A stretch of 64,000 bases of DNA from Microbispora rosea (GCF_900156315.1 NZ_FTNI01000004.1:186001-250000); one strand, 5' to 3'; positions 1-8,468 are shown, counted from the stretch's first letter. Notes: generated from the letters alone by a model not told the origin. Made by a program: numbers and translations.

Positions 1-1
1 C

Positions 2-313
2 GAGAGCACGGTCACCGCCGCGCCGAAGACGACCAGGACGCGCAAGAAGCCCGCCGCGGCAGCGCCCGAGCCGGTTCAGCAGCCCGTGCAGCAGTCCGTG
101 GAGCAGCCGGCGGCAGAGGAGACGACCGCCGAGGCGGCGGAGCCGATGCCGGGCTACGCGAACCTCACCGTGGCGTCGCTGCGGGCCCGGATGCGCGGCA
201 AGTCGGCCGAGCAGGTGCACGCGCTGCTGGATTACGAGCAGGCGCACCTGAACCGCCCCGAGGTGGTCCGGATGTTCCAGAACCGGCTGGCCAAGCTCCA
301 GTCCGAGTCCTGA
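2..313 (+). CDS. lipid-droplet-associated protein homologue, C-terminal part (5' end outside window)
   Basis: The reading frame is open from the first base of the window, so the true start lies upstream. A GTG at 86 is only an internal codon. The visible part begins with a Lys/Ala/Pro-rich low-complexity stretch (KKPAAAAPEP, then Q/P/V-rich). It ends in a compact conserved domain beginning PGYANLTVASLRARMRG and containing YEQAHLNRPEVVRMFQNRL. That domain and its position directly upstream of xseA match the mycobacterial Rv1109c-type protein usually annotated as lipid droplet-associated. No enzymatic motif is visible and the biochemical role is unknown. The assignment rests on the C-terminal domain and synteny recalled from M. 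tuberculosis (Rv1109c-xseA-xseB). A general basic-tailed DNA-associated protein cannot be excluded. Confidence 0.7.
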   Translation, partial: ESTVTAAPKTTRTRKKPAAAAPEPVQQPVQQSVEQPAAEETTAEAAEPMPGYANLTVASLRARMRGKSAEQVHALLDYEQAHLNRPEVVRMFQNRLAKLQSES

Positions 314-440
314 TCCCGGGCCGCGCCCGCTCGGCCGTACGCCGGGCGGGCGGATGAGGCGTCCTCCGCCTGGTCGCCTGTGGATTGTCGGCAGGTACGG
401 CTAGCCTGCAGATGCGAGCCGGGCCAGGCGAGGAGGGCAC

Positions 441-1646
441 TTGAGCGCGAAGACGTCCCCTGAGGCGCCGCTGCCGATCAGGTCGGTGCTGCAGATGGTC
501 GCCCAGTGGATCGGCAAGCTGGGCACCGTCTGGGTCGAAGGGCAGATCACCGAGCTGACCGCCCGGGGCGGCACCGTCTTCCTGACGCTGCGCGATCCCG
601 TGGCCAACGTCTCGGCGCGGATCACGTGCGCCCGGGGCGTGTACGAGGCCAGCGTGCCGCGTCCCGTCGACGGCGCGCGCGTCGTGATGCACGTCAAGCC
701 GGACTTCTGGGTGAACAAGGGCTCGTTCGCGTTCACGGCTCTGGAGATCCGCCCGGTCGGCATCGGCGAACTGCTGGCGCGGCTCGAACGGCTCCGCCAG
801 GTGCTGGCGGGCGAGGGCCTGTTCAACGTCGACAGGAAGAGGCGGCTGCCGTTCCTGCCGGGCACCGTCGGGCTCATCTGCGGGCGCGACTCGGCGGCCG
901 AGCGTGACGTGCTGGAGAACTCCCGCCGCCGCTGGCCCGCCGTCCGGTTCAAGGTGGAGCAGGTCGCCGTACAGGGGTCGTACGCCGTGGGCGAGGTGAC
1001 CGAGGCGCTGCGCAAGCTCGACGCCGACCGCGAGGTCGATGTGATCATCATCGCCAGGGGCGGCGGCTCTCTCGAGGACCTGCTGCCGTTCTCCGACGAG
1101 TCGCTGGTGCGGGCCGTCGCGGCCTGCCGTACGCCGGTGGTGAGCGCGATCGGCCACGAGCAGGACAGTCCGCTGCTCGATCTGGTCGCCGACGTACGCG
1201 CCTCGACCCCGACGGACGCGGCCAAGAAGGTCGTGCCCGATGTGGGCGAGCAGCTCACGCTCGTCCACCAGCTCAGGGACCGGGGCCGCCGGGTGCTGCG
1301 GGGCTGGGTCGAGCGCGAGATGTCCTGGCTCGAGTCCGTGCGCTCCCGGCCGTCGCTCGCCGATCCCGTCCGCGAGCTCGACCGGCGGGCCGAGCAGGTC
1401 GACGCGCTGCGCGAGCGGTCCAGGCGCTGCCTTTCGGCGTCACTGGACCGCTCGGCCGACTCGCTGGAACATCTCAGGGCCCGGCTGGTGGCCCTGTCCC
1501 CCGCCGCCACGCTGGAGCGGGGTTACGCCATCGCGCAGCGTCCTTCCGGAGAGGTCGTCCGCCTGGCGGAGGACGTGAAGCCGGGTGACGAGCTCACGAT
1601 CCGCTTCTCCGACGACCGGGTGACCGTGACCGCCCAGGACGCGTGA
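441..1646 (+). CDS. xseA: exodeoxyribonuclease VII large subunit
   Basis: Catalytic subunit of exonuclease VII, which degrades single-stranded DNA to short oligonucleotides in both directions during repair. The 401-residue protein has an N-terminal OB-fold region (about residues 10-110, with [12 protein letters not shown]), followed by the family core with [19 protein letters not shown] and [20 protein letters not shown]. The C-terminal third is a long charged helical region that would bind the small subunit, ending in a GYAIAQ...LAEDVKPGD segment. The TTG start is chosen because AGGAGGG lies at 431-437, three bases before it. It is convergent with asnB (24 bp between the stops). Its partner xseB is not adjacent but lies 2 kb away beyond asnB. 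It is slightly shorter than the E. coli protein (456 aa). Confidence 0.95.
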   Translation: MSAKTSPEAPLPIRSVLQMVAQWIGKLGTVWVEGQITELTARGGTVFLTLRDPVANVSARITCARGVYEASVPRPVDGARVVMHVKPDFWVNKGSFAFTALEIRPVGIGELLARLERLRQVLAGEGLFNVDRKRRLPFLPGTVGLICGRDSAAERDVLENSRRRWPAVRFKVEQVAVQGSYAVGEVTEALRKLDADREVDVIIIARGGGSLEDLLPFSDESLVRAVAACRTPVVSAIGHEQDSPLLDLVADVRASTPTDAAKKVVPDVGEQLTLVHQLRDRGRRVLRGWVEREMSWLESVRSRPSLADPVRELDRRAEQVDALRERSRRCLSASLDRSADSLEHLRARLVALSPAATLERGYAIAQRPSGEVVRLAEDVKPGDELTIRFSDDRVTVTAQDA

Positions 1647-1670
1647 ACCGGAGCCGCGGGCGGCGGCGGG

Positions 1671-3512
1671 TCAGATCGCGAGACGCACGTCGTAGGCGCC
1701 GAGCCACGCGTTGATCTGCAGGATGCCCTCCAGCGACGTCCGGGCGCCCTGAAGGCTGACCGCGCCCAGGGGCTGGTCGAGGATCGTGCGCACCTTCCCC
1801 GCGTCCACCAGGCAGCCGATGGCCGGGCTCCCGTCGAGCACGCGGGTCACCTCGGCACGCAGCGCACGCTCGTACGCCGGGTCCTGCGTCGAGGGGTAGG
1901 GCACCTTGCGGCGCTCGACCACCGAGCGGGGCAGCACGTCGGCCGTCGCCGCGCGCAGCAGGCTCTTCTCGTGCCCGTCGAAGGTCTTCATGGCCCAGGG
2001 GGCGTTGAAGACGTACTCGACCAGGCGGTGGTCGCAGAACGGCACCCGGACCTCCAGGCCGACGGCCATGCTCATGCGGTCCTTGCGGTCGAGCAGGATC
2101 TGCACGAACCGGGTCAGGTGCAGGTAGCTGACCTCGCGCATCCGCTTCTGCAGCCCGGTCTCCCCCGGCACCCGGGGCACCTCGGCCAGCGCCCGCTGGT
2201 AGCTGTCGGCGCGGTAGGCGGGGATGTCGAGCTTGCGCAGCAGTTCCTCGTTCAGGAACTCGCCCCGGGTGGACAGTCCCGTCTGGCCCCGCATGGCGAG
2301 CCACGGGAAGGTGCCGGAGTTGACCGCCTCGGGATCGTGGAACCACCGGTAGCCGCCGAACACCTCGTCGGCGGACTCCCCCGACAGCGCCACCGTCGAG
2401 TGCCCCCTGATCGCCTTGAAGAGCAGGTAGAGCGAGGTGTCCATGTCGCCGATGCCCAGCGGGAGGTCCCGCGCCCGCAGGACGGCCGCACGCACGGCGG
2501 GATCCATGAGGTCGGCCGAATCCAGCACGATGTCGGTGTGATCGGAGCCGACGTGCCGTACGACGTCGTGGACGTACGGGGTGTCCGGGGTGTCGCGCAT
2601 GTCGTCGGCCTGGAAGTTCTCGCTGTAGCCGGCGAAGTCGACGGAGAACGACCGCACCCCGCCCTGGCCGGCCAGCGCGCGGGCCGCGAGCGCGGTGACC
2701 GCGCTGGAGTCGAGCCCGCCGGACAGCAGCGTGCACAGCGGCACGTCGGAGATGAGCTGCCGCTCGACGATGTCGTCGAGCAGCTCCCGCACGGTCCTGA
2801 TCGTCGTCTGCAGGTCGTCGGTGTGCTCGCGGGCCTCCAGCCGCCAGTAGCGGCGCTTGCTCAGGCCCTCGCGCCGCACCTTCACCACCTGGCCGGGCCG
2901 CACCTCGTACATGCCCCGGAAGACGGCGCTCTCGGGCGTCTTGACGAAGGCCAGGATCTCGCGCAGGCCGTCGGCGTCGACCACCCGCTCGGCGAGCGGG
3001 TTGGCCAGGATGGCCTTGGGTTCGGAGCCGAACAGCACCCCGTTCGCCGTCGGGTAGTAGTACAGCGGCTTGATTCCCATGCGATCGCGCACGAGCAGCA
3101 GTTCCTCGCGGCGGGCGTCCCAGATGGCGAAGGCGTACATGCCGTTGAGCCGGGAGACGAAGTCCTCGCCCCATTCGAGGTACGCCTCCAGGACGACCTC
3201 GGTGTCGCTCTGGGTCCGGAAGCGGTGCCCGCTCCGGGTGAGCTCGGCGCGCAGCTCCCTGAAGTTGTAGACCTCTCCGCTGTAGGTGAGCGCGGCCACG
3301 ACCTCGCCGCCGGCGTCGGCGGTCATGGGCTGGCGCCCGCCCTCGATGTCGATGATGGCCAGCCGCCGGTGGCCGAACGCGGCGTGCGGCGTGAGCCACA
3401 TCCCTTCGGCGTCGGGCCCGCGGCACGCCATCGTGTCCGTCATGGCCTGCACGGTCTCCCGCTCGCGACGGAGATCGCGTCCGTAGTCCACCCAGCCGCT
3501 GATTCCACACAT
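1671..3512 (-). CDS. asnB: asparagine synthase (glutamine-hydrolysing)
   Basis: Converts aspartate, ATP and glutamine to asparagine. The 613-residue protein opens MCGISGW, leaving Cys2 as the N-terminal nucleophile of the class II glutamine amidotransferase domain (about residues 2-215, with TYSGEVYNF and the GMYAF segment). The synthetase domain follows with the PP-loop SGGLDSSAVTAL near residue 265 and the SGESADEVFGGY segment. The length is normal for the family. On its coding strand a G-rich ribosome site (ATCGGGGGGTCATTCTC) precedes ATG. The upstream spacer to xseB (3513-3647) is much more AT-rich than its surroundings and probably holds its promoter. The gene sits antisense between xseA and xseB. 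It could serve amino-acid supply or an amidotransferase role in secondary metabolism, but no biosynthetic cluster surrounds it. Confidence 0.95.
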   Translation of the reverse strand: MCGISGWVDYGRDLRRERETVQAMTDTMACRGPDAEGMWLTPHAAFGHRRLAIIDIEGGRQPMTADAGGEVVAALTYSGEVYNFRELRAELTRSGHRFRTQSDTEVVLEAYLEWGEDFVSRLNGMYAFAIWDARREELLLVRDRMGIKPLYYYPTANGVLFGSEPKAILANPLAERVVDADGLREILAFVKTPESAVFRGMYEVRPGQVVKVRREGLSKRRYWRLEAREHTDDLQTTIRTVRELLDDIVERQLISDVPLCTLLSGGLDSSAVTALAARALAGQGGVRSFSVDFAGYSENFQADDMRDTPDTPYVHDVVRHVGSDHTDIVLDSADLMDPAVRAAVLRARDLPLGIGDMDTSLYLLFKAIRGHSTVALSGESADEVFGGYRWFHDPEAVNSGTFPWLAMRGQTGLSTRGEFLNEELLRKLDIPAYRADSYQRALAEVPRVPGETGLQKRMREVSYLHLTRFVQILLDRKDRMSMAVGLEVRVPFCDHRLVEYVFNAPWAMKTFDGHEKSLLRAATADVLPRSVVERRKVPYPSTQDPAYERALRAEVTRVLDGSPAIGCLVDAGKVRTILDQPLGAVSLQGARTSLEGILQINAWLGAYDVRLAI

Positions 3513-3605
3513 GAGAATGACCCCCCGATCATCGCCCTCAACAATGGTTAGTATGCCTAATTAACGGACAAAGCCTACGATTTATGCCCAAAACGGACAA
3601 CGTTA

Positions 3606-3640
3606 AGAGGCCTCGGAGTGTCGGTCCCGGCCTCTAAGGT
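3606..3640 (+). promoter_or_regulatory. xseB promoter with inverted repeat over the -10 box
   Basis: AGAGGCC at 3606-3612 and GGCCTCT at 3629-3635 form a perfect 7-bp inverted repeat with a 16-nt spacer. The right arm runs into TAAGGT (3635-3640), a TANNNT -10 box ending 7 nt before the GTG at 3648. This favours 3648 as xseB start and suggests an operator for a repressor. No regulator is identified. Confidence 0.4.
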
Positions 3641-3647
3641 GGGGGAC

Positions 3648-3923
3648 GTGGCTGAGGACAAGCAGACCCCGTCGGAGAAGCAGACCCCGTCGGAGAAGCA
3701 GACCCCGTCGTACGAGCAGGCCCGCGAGGAGCTGACCGAGGTGGTGCGCCGCCTGGAGACGGGCGGGCTCACTCTGGAGCAGTCGATAGAGCTGTGGGAG
3801 CGGGGAGAGCGGCTGGCGGCCATCTGCGAGGAGTGGCTGCAGGGCGCCCGCGCCAAGCTGGCCGCCGCGATGGCCCAGCGCCAGGAGCCCCAGCCGAACG
3901 GCCCCGAGGAGGCTCCCTTCTGA
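3648..3923 (+). CDS. xseB: exodeoxyribonuclease VII small subunit
   Basis: Small helical-hairpin subunit that binds XseA and is needed for exonuclease VII assembly. The conserved part begins SYEQAREELTEVVRRLETG and includes TLEQSIELWERGERL, typical of the family. I choose GTG 3648 rather than the upstream in-frame GTG at 3618 because a TAAGGT -10 box and a G-run lie just before it. The product is then 91 aa with an unusual N-terminus in which the hexapeptide KQTPSE/Y occurs three times, encoded by an 18-bp tandem repeat. It is divergent from asnB and convergent with the FAD monooxygenase gene 11 bp downstream. Confidence 0.93.
   Translation: MAEDKQTPSEKQTPSEKQTPSYEQAREELTEVVRRLETGGLTLEQSIELWERGERLAAICEEWLQGARAKLAAAMAQRQEPQPNGPEEAPF
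3660..3713 (+). repeat. three 18-bp tandem copies inside xseB
   Basis: Copies at 3660-3677 and 3678-3695 are identical (AAGCAGACCCCGTCGGAG). The third at 3696-3713 differs in its last three bases. They encode KQTPSE, KQTPSE, KQTPSY ahead of the conserved XseB fold. The near identity implies recent duplication and possible length variation between strains. Confidence 0.95.
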
Positions 3924-3934
3924 CCCCCGGCGGG

Positions 3935-5098
3935 CTAGGCGTGCCAGAGGGCGGCGAGCTGCCGGGTGGCCAGCCGGGACGGCACGGCGCGCAGCAACGT
4001 GTCGCGTAGCCACGCGGCGACGCCGGTCTGGGAGGTCAGCCGCGACTGCCGGGCCGCCGCCAGCATCATGCGATTGGCTCTGGGCCTGCGCTCGGCGTCG
4101 TAGCGCAGGAGCCGCCGGGCGACGTCGGCCGGCTCCGCGCCGGCCAGATGGCGGGTCAGCGCGGCGGCGTCTTCGAACGCCTGGCTGGCGCCCTGACCGA
4201 GGTCGGGTGACATGGCGTGCGCGGCATCGCCGAGGAGCGCGATCCTGCCGGTCACGAACGAGGGCAGGGATTCGGCCAGGCGGGCGATCGGGTCGACGTA
4301 GATGCCGGCGGGCGGGGTCGCCTCGATCACTGCCGCGACGAGAGGGTGCCAGTCGGCCATCAGGGACAGCATCTGCCGGCGCGCCTCGTACGCACCCGGC
4401 GGCGGGCCGTGCAGGACGGAGTCGGTGAACCAGTACAGGTGGTCCTCGCCGACGGGGAAAAGGCCGAACATCGCCCCGCTGCGCCGGTCGACCAACTGGC
4501 TGACGAGCAGGTCCGGCGCCATGCAGGGAGGGCGGGGCAGCATGCCGCGCAGGTCCAATCGACCGGTCCGCCGCAGCCCGGGGTGGCCGGGGAAGAGCTG
4601 TGCACGCAGCGTGCTGCCGATGCCGTCGGCCGCGATCACCGCGTCCGCCCTGGCGACGGGACCGCCTTCGCTGATCACGGTCACTCCGGTGGAGTCGGAC
4701 TCCAGGCGCTTGACGGGGGTGGTGGTCCGCACCAGCTCGGACGGCAGCGGGGCGCGGAGCGATCGGTGCAGTTTCGCTCGCTCGATCATGACGGGCGCCC
4801 CGATCTCCCGTTGCGCTCCACCCTCCTGCTGCGCCCTGACCAGGTCGGTGACCAGCAGCGGCCGTCCGCGCCAGTCCCGCAGTCCTCCGCGGGCCGCATG
4901 GATGACGTGCCCGCGAACGTCTTCGGCCAGCCCCAGGGTGTCCAGCGCGCGCAGCCCATTGGGCATGACCACGATCCCGGTGCCCGCTTCCCGCAGCTCG
5001 GCAGCCCGCTCGAGGAGCGTCACCTCATGGCCTGTGCGATGCAGCCCGACCGCGGCCGCCACTCCTCCGAGCCCGGCGCCGACCACCACGATCCTCAT
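3935..5098 (-). CDS. FAD-dependent monooxygenase (PHBH family)
   Basis: 387-residue flavoprotein of the aromatic hydroxylase (p-hydroxybenzoate hydroxylase-like) group. The N-terminus shows the Rossmann dinucleotide fingerprint G7-x-G9-x-x-G12 with a downstream acidic residue (LLERAAELREAG). A DG motif occurs as AADGIGSTLR, and the second FAD-binding motif GDAAHAMSPDLGQG lies near residue 290. These features predict NAD(P)H-dependent hydroxylation of an aromatic or polycyclic substrate; the substrate cannot be read from sequence. A good Shine-Dalgarno (GGGAGG) precedes the ATG. It is divergently transcribed from a TetR gene across 58 bp containing a perfect palindrome, so repression by that TetR with release by the substrate is likely. 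Confidence 0.85.
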   Translation of the reverse strand: MRIVVVGAGLGGVAAAVGLHRTGHEVTLLERAAELREAGTGIVVMPNGLRALDTLGLAEDVRGHVIHAARGGLRDWRGRPLLVTDLVRAQQEGGAQREIGAPVMIERAKLHRSLRAPLPSELVRTTTPVKRLESDSTGVTVISEGGPVARADAVIAADGIGSTLRAQLFPGHPGLRRTGRLDLRGMLPRPPCMAPDLLVSQLVDRRSGAMFGLFPVGEDHLYWFTDSVLHGPPPGAYEARRQMLSLMADWHPLVAAVIEATPPAGIYVDPIARLAESLPSFVTGRIALLGDAAHAMSPDLGQGASQAFEDAAALTRHLAGAEPADVARRLLRYDAERRPRANRMMLAAARQSRLTSQTGVAAWLRDTLLRAVPSRLATRQLAALWHA

Positions 5099-5124
5099 GA
5101 GACCTCCCGCTCATTCACTACGAT

Positions 5125-5150
5125 CGTACTAGTACGGCTATTGGTACCAT
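5125..5150. promoter_or_regulatory. TetR-type operator and leaderless TetR promoter
   Basis: CGTACTAGTACG (5125-5136) is a perfect 12-bp palindrome midway between the divergent monooxygenase and tetR genes. TACCAT (5145-5150) is a -10-like box ending 6 nt before the tetR ATG at 5157, so the palindrome would cover about -32 to -21 of that promoter and also sit upstream of the monooxygenase. Confidence 0.55.
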
Positions 5151-5156
5151 CTGCCC

Positions 5157-5723
5157 ATGCCGCCCACTAATCCGGCCCGTCGGCGCGCCCTGACCGATGC
5201 CGCCATCGACCTGCTGGCGTCGTCGGGCGTGCACGGCCTGACCCACAGAGCGGTGGAGAAGGCGGCGGATCTGCCGCCGGGAACGGCTTCCAACTACTTC
5301 CGCACACGGGAAGCGCTGCTGGTGGCCACCGCGGAGCGCATCATCGAGTTGCATCACGCGGACACCGACCAGGCCGTCAAGCGGCCCGCCACGCTGGTCG
5401 ACCTGTTGACGGAATCGTTGCTCACGGCGGCGACCACGCTGCGCACCCGCTATCTGGCGATCTTCGAACTGCAACTGGAGGCCGCGCGCCGGCCGGTGCT
5501 CGCGGCGGCTCTCGCGTGCCTGCAGGACAAGGCGTCGCTGGTCACCGCCGGGCACCACGACGAACTCGGCCTCGACATCCCACGCGAGAAGATCCCCGCC
5601 ATGATCGCGCTCTACGGGGGTGCGCTGTTCACCCTGGTCAGCACACCCCCGGAGCACGTCAGCAGGGACGTCGTCCGGAACCTGGTCGAGGTGATCGTGT
5701 ACGGCTGCGATCCACCGGCGTGA
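5157..5723 (+). CDS. TetR family repressor (divergent to the FAD monooxygenase)
   Basis: 188-residue one-component repressor. The N-terminal helix-turn-helix spans about residues 8-50 (RRALTDAAIDLLASSG, then HRAVEKAADLPPGTASNYF), and the rest is an all-helical ligand-binding and dimerisation domain. The start at ATG 5157 has no Shine-Dalgarno but a -10-like box 6 nt upstream, so the mRNA is probably leaderless. The palindrome CGTACTAGTACG between it and the monooxygenase is the obvious candidate operator for itself and the enzyme. The ligand is unknown, presumably an aromatic compound given the partner enzyme. Confidence 0.88.
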   Translation: MPPTNPARRRALTDAAIDLLASSGVHGLTHRAVEKAADLPPGTASNYFRTREALLVATAERIIELHHADTDQAVKRPATLVDLLTESLLTAATTLRTRYLAIFELQLEAARRPVLAAALACLQDKASLVTAGHHDELGLDIPREKIPAMIALYGGALFTLVSTPPEHVSRDVVRNLVEVIVYGCDPPA

Positions 5724-5752
5724 GCGTACGTCCGGCGTGACGGCACGGGCCG

Positions 5753-6142
5753 TCAGATCCCGGGCCGCCGCGCGTCGACCTCGATCTCGATCCTCATCCG
5801 GGGGTCGGCCAGACCGCACTGCATCATCGTGGCGGCCGGCCGCACGTCGCCGAAGTGGCGGCGCAGGACGGGCCAGCACGGCTCGAAGTCGGCCTGGTCG
5901 GGCAGCAGGTAGCGCACCCGCACCACGTCGGCGAGGCCGCACCCCGCCTCGGCCAGCGCGGCCTCGATGGTGCGCAGGCACTGCTCGGCCTGCTCCACGA
6001 CGTCCTCGGAGATCGTCATGGTGGTGTAGTCGAAACCGGTCGTCCCGGAAACGTGCACCCGGTCGCCGTCCACCACGGCCCGGGCATAGCCGATCTGCTC
6101 CTCGAACGTCGAACCGCCGAGGATCGCGCGTCGCTCCGTCAT
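5753..6142 (-). CDS. Rid family protein (YjgF/YER057c/UK114)
   Basis: 129-residue single-domain Rid protein. Archetypal RidA hydrolyses reactive enamine/imine intermediates and forms trimers. Family features are HVSGTTGFDY near the N-terminus, a TIEAALAEAGCGLADVVRVR helix and the IEIEVDA C-terminal strand. In the segment equivalent to the PAR signature that holds the catalytic arginine of RidA, this protein reads PAA, so the arginine is absent and it probably belongs to a non-deaminase Rid subgroup. The start at 6142 is supported by TAGCGT on the coding strand (6150-6155) ending 7 nt upstream. It is divergent from a LysR gene 73 bp away, which is its likely regulator. Confidence 0.85.
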   Translation of the reverse strand: MTERRAILGGSTFEEQIGYARAVVDGDRVHVSGTTGFDYTTMTISEDVVEQAEQCLRTIEAALAEAGCGLADVVRVRYLLPDQADFEPCWPVLRRHFGDVRPAATMMQCGLADPRMRIEIEVDARRPGI

Positions 6143-6149
6143 GCGCGGA

Positions 6150-6217
6150 ACGCTAGGCCGACGCCCGGCCATACGTCTAATACATCCTTGGACATGGGCT
6201 GATATCTCTAGGCGTAT
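6150..6217. promoter_or_regulatory. Rid/LysR divergent control region
   Basis: The 73-bp spacer contains TAGCGT on the minus strand (6150-6155) as a leaderless -10 box for the Rid gene. ATACGTCTA (6171-6179) and TAGGCGTAT (6209-6217) form an inverted repeat with one mismatch in nine. TATCTC at 6203-6208 lies 7 nt before the lysR ATG. The arrangement suits LysR autoregulation and control of the Rid gene, but the arm spacing is wider than the usual LysR T-N11-A box. Confidence 0.3.
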
Positions 6218-7145
6218 GGAGCGCCCCGAACTCCCCCTGGCCCAGTTGCACGCCTTCGTCGTGCTCGCCGAGGAACTGCACTTCGGCCATGCCGCGGCCC
6301 GCCTGGGCATCGCCCAGCCGCCGCTCAGCCAGCAGATCCGCCGCCTGGAGGACAAGGTGGGCCACGCGCTGTTCACCCGCGAACCCGGACGCGTCGCGCT
6401 GACCGCGGCGGGCCGCGAACTGCTGCCCGCCGCCCGGCGCGCCCTCACCGATCTCGCCGACGGGCTGGCCGCCGCCCGGGCCGTCGGCAGCGGCCGGGCC
6501 GGGCGCCTGCGGATCGGCTTCGCCGCCTCCCTCGCCCTGACGGTCCTGCCCGGTCTGCTGCGCGCGTTCCGGGAGCGTCTCCCCGACGTCCGCCTGGACA
6601 TCCGCGAGATGACCACCGCGCCGCAGATCGCCGCCCTGCGCGACAAGACCATCGACGTCGGCCTGTTGCGCGAACCCCCCGCCGGCGACACCGCCGGCGA
6701 CACTGCCTACGGGCCGGAACTGTGCTTCAGGACGGTGCTCACGGAGCCCTTCGTGGCGGTGCTGCCGTCCGCCCATCCGCTGGCCGCCCCGCGGACCGTA
6801 CGGCTCGCGCGGCTGGCGGACGAGCCCTTCGTGCTCCTGCCGCGCACGGCCGGCCCGCGACTTCACGACCAGATCATCGGCCTGTGCGAGGCGGCCGGTT
6901 TCACGCCCCGGATCGCGCAGCGGGCGGTGGAGTGGCAGACCGTGTGCGCCCTCGTGGAGACCGGCCTGGGCGTCTCCCTGGCCCCGGCGAGCATCCGGCG
7001 CATCAGGCTCAAGGGCGTCGCCTTCCGCACGGTCGAGCCCAACGCGCGCACCCGGGTCGCCGTCGGCTGGCGTAAGGACGACCGGAGCCCCCTGGTCGCG
7101 CAGCTGCTGGCGACCGTCAGCGGGGACCCGGGGTCAGCTCGATGA
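6216..7145 (+). CDS. LysR family transcriptional regulator
   Basis: 309-residue LysR-type regulator. The winged HTH covers about residues 5-64 (LHAFVVLAEELHFGHAAARLG, then LSQQIRRLEDKVGHALF). A periplasmic-binding-like co-inducer domain follows, with LRIGFAASLALTVLPGLL at its first strand and DVGLLREPP in the first lobe. The start at ATG 6216 is preferred over an upstream in-frame ATG because the N-terminus then matches the family. It is divergent from the Rid gene, its probable target, and its last 12 bp overlap the end of the DUF4245 gene on the other strand. Confidence 0.88.
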   Translation: MERPELPLAQLHAFVVLAEELHFGHAAARLGIAQPPLSQQIRRLEDKVGHALFTREPGRVALTAAGRELLPAARRALTDLADGLAAARAVGSGRAGRLRIGFAASLALTVLPGLLRAFRERLPDVRLDIREMTTAPQIAALRDKTIDVGLLREPPAGDTAGDTAYGPELCFRTVLTEPFVAVLPSAHPLAAPRTVRLARLADEPFVLLPRTAGPRLHDQIIGLCEAAGFTPRIAQRAVEWQTVCALVETGLGVSLAPASIRRIRLKGVAFRTVEPNARTRVAVGWRKDDRSPLVAQLLATVSGDPGSAR

Positions 7146-7682
7146 CGGCACGGGAGAGGGCTTGGGCTGCGGCGCGAGGGTCCGGGCGAGGGCGGTCAGC
7201 TCGTCCCAGTCGGCCGTCCCTGTGACGACCACCGCGTGATCGGGGAAGACCCGGACCAGCGTCCGCTGGTTCTTGTCCTGACGGAACCGCTCTTCCCAGG
7301 TCACGCCGTCGATCTGCCGGCTCCCGCCGGGCTTGTCGGTGTTGGCCATGCGGTTGACGAAGTCCGCGGACGGCCTCTCGTCGCTCTGGGCGAGCATGGC
7401 GTGCTGCCGCTTGGCCGTCGCGAACCCCAGCCGCCACGTCACGGCGCCGTTCTTCTGGGTCAGCGACGTGCTGTTGGGCACCCAATCGGCCAGCACCCGG
7501 TCCGGGGCGACGACCTCGTACGGCGCCGTACGCGCCGCGTTGACCCGGTCGATCGAGAAGTCCACCCGCGGGATGTGCTCGGTGCGGCTCTGCGGCGTGA
7601 CGAGCAGGAACACTCCGACCGCGGCGAGGCAGACGAAGAGCGCGAACGCGTAGCCGTAGAAACCCTGGGTGAATCGTCCCAC
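7134..7682 (-). CDS. DUF4245 family membrane-anchored protein
   Basis: 182-residue protein with one N-terminal transmembrane segment (about residues 10-28, YAFALFVCLAAVGVFLLV). The rest is an extracytoplasmic domain with the family pattern YEVVAPDRVLADWVPNSTS, TWRLGFATAK, GVTWEERF and VVVTGTADWDEL. The C-terminus is Pro/Ser-rich. The molecular function of DUF4245 is unknown. Association with glpX is conserved in actinobacteria (Rv1100 beside glpX Rv1099c, recalled), and glpX is the second gene downstream here. It could act in envelope or metabolic sensing, but no catalytic motif is visible. Confidence 0.85.
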   Translation of the reverse strand: MGRFTQGFYGYAFALFVCLAAVGVFLLVTPQSRTEHIPRVDFSIDRVNAARTAPYEVVAPDRVLADWVPNSTSLTQKNGAVTWRLGFATAKRQHAMLAQSDERPSADFVNRMANTDKPGGSRQIDGVTWEERFRQDKNQRTLVRVFPDHAVVVTGTADWDELTALARTLAPQPKPSPVPSSS

Positions 7683-7728
7683 GTAAGGCGAGACTAGTCG
7701 GTGGAGTGGGCGGTTCCCGTATCGGCCG

Positions 7729-8322
7729 TCAGGCGTGCCGAATATCGCCGATGATGCGAAGAGCGTCCTCGGTCATCCTCCGGGCCTGTTCCGGGTCGTC
7801 GGACAGCGTGACCTCCTGCACGACGGCCGCCAGGGCGCCGGTGACGACGACGACCAGGGCGTCCTCGTGCTCGAACAGCGCCGCGGTGCGCCTGGCCCAC
7901 TGCCGGAGACGGTCGCGCATGATGACCTCGAACCCGGGCGGGGCGTCGCCGCGGAGGAAGAGCGCGGCGAGATCGCGCTCGGCGAGGCAGCCCTCCAGGT
8001 AGGCCCGGGCGGCGGCGAGGAACTGGGGCATGGGGTCGGTCTCCCCGGCCGCCCTGGCCTCCTGCACGGCCTGCCGGGTGCGCTGGGTCTGCCGCTTCTG
8101 GAACTCCTCGAACAGCGTCAGGTAGAGATCGGCCTTGCCGGAGAAGTGGTGGTAGAGGCTGCCGACGCTGGCGCCGGCCCTGGCCACGACGTCGGTGACG
8201 CCCGCCTCGGCGAAGCCGCTCGTGATGAACGTCTCCTTCGCGGCGTCCAGGAGAGCTCCCCGGGTCGCCGCGCCGCGCTCCGACGTGCGCGTCGTCACTG
8301 GTCGTTCGGTGTCGCCGCTCAT
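7729..8322 (-). CDS. TetR family transcriptional regulator
   Basis: 197-residue TetR-type regulator. The HTH lies at about residues 20-66 ([38 protein letters not shown]), followed by a helical effector domain. It lies between the DUF4245 gene and divergent glpX, separated from glpX by 146 bp. No dedicated enzyme gene is adjacent, so its target is unclear. An alternative downstream GTG start (VTTRTSERG) would remove eight residues without affecting the HTH. Confidence 0.85.
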   Translation of the reverse strand: MSGDTERPVTTRTSERGAATRGALLDAAKETFITSGFAEAGVTDVVARAGASVGSLYHHFSGKADLYLTLFEEFQKRQTQRTRQAVQEARAAGETDPMPQFLAAARAYLEGCLAERDLAALFLRGDAPPGFEVIMRDRLRQWARRTAALFEHEDALVVVVTGALAAVVQEVTLSDDPEQARRMTEDALRIIGDIRHA

Positions 8323-8468
8323 GCGGCGACGATATCCCCGACCCGTCCGTTCCGGGGGTCCGTGCCCGCAAATGGCCTCCCACCAGGCCCAACAGGTTCA
8401 GACCAATCGGACAAGAAGGGCCTCGCGAACTACGATCGCTAGAACGGCACCTACCTAAAAGGGGACCA

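Noticed and set aside
1594-3551. Long open frames opposite and out of frame with asnB
   Set aside because: High GC leaves alternative frames open; their Arg/Pro/Gly-rich products match no family, while the asnB frame shows full domain structure.
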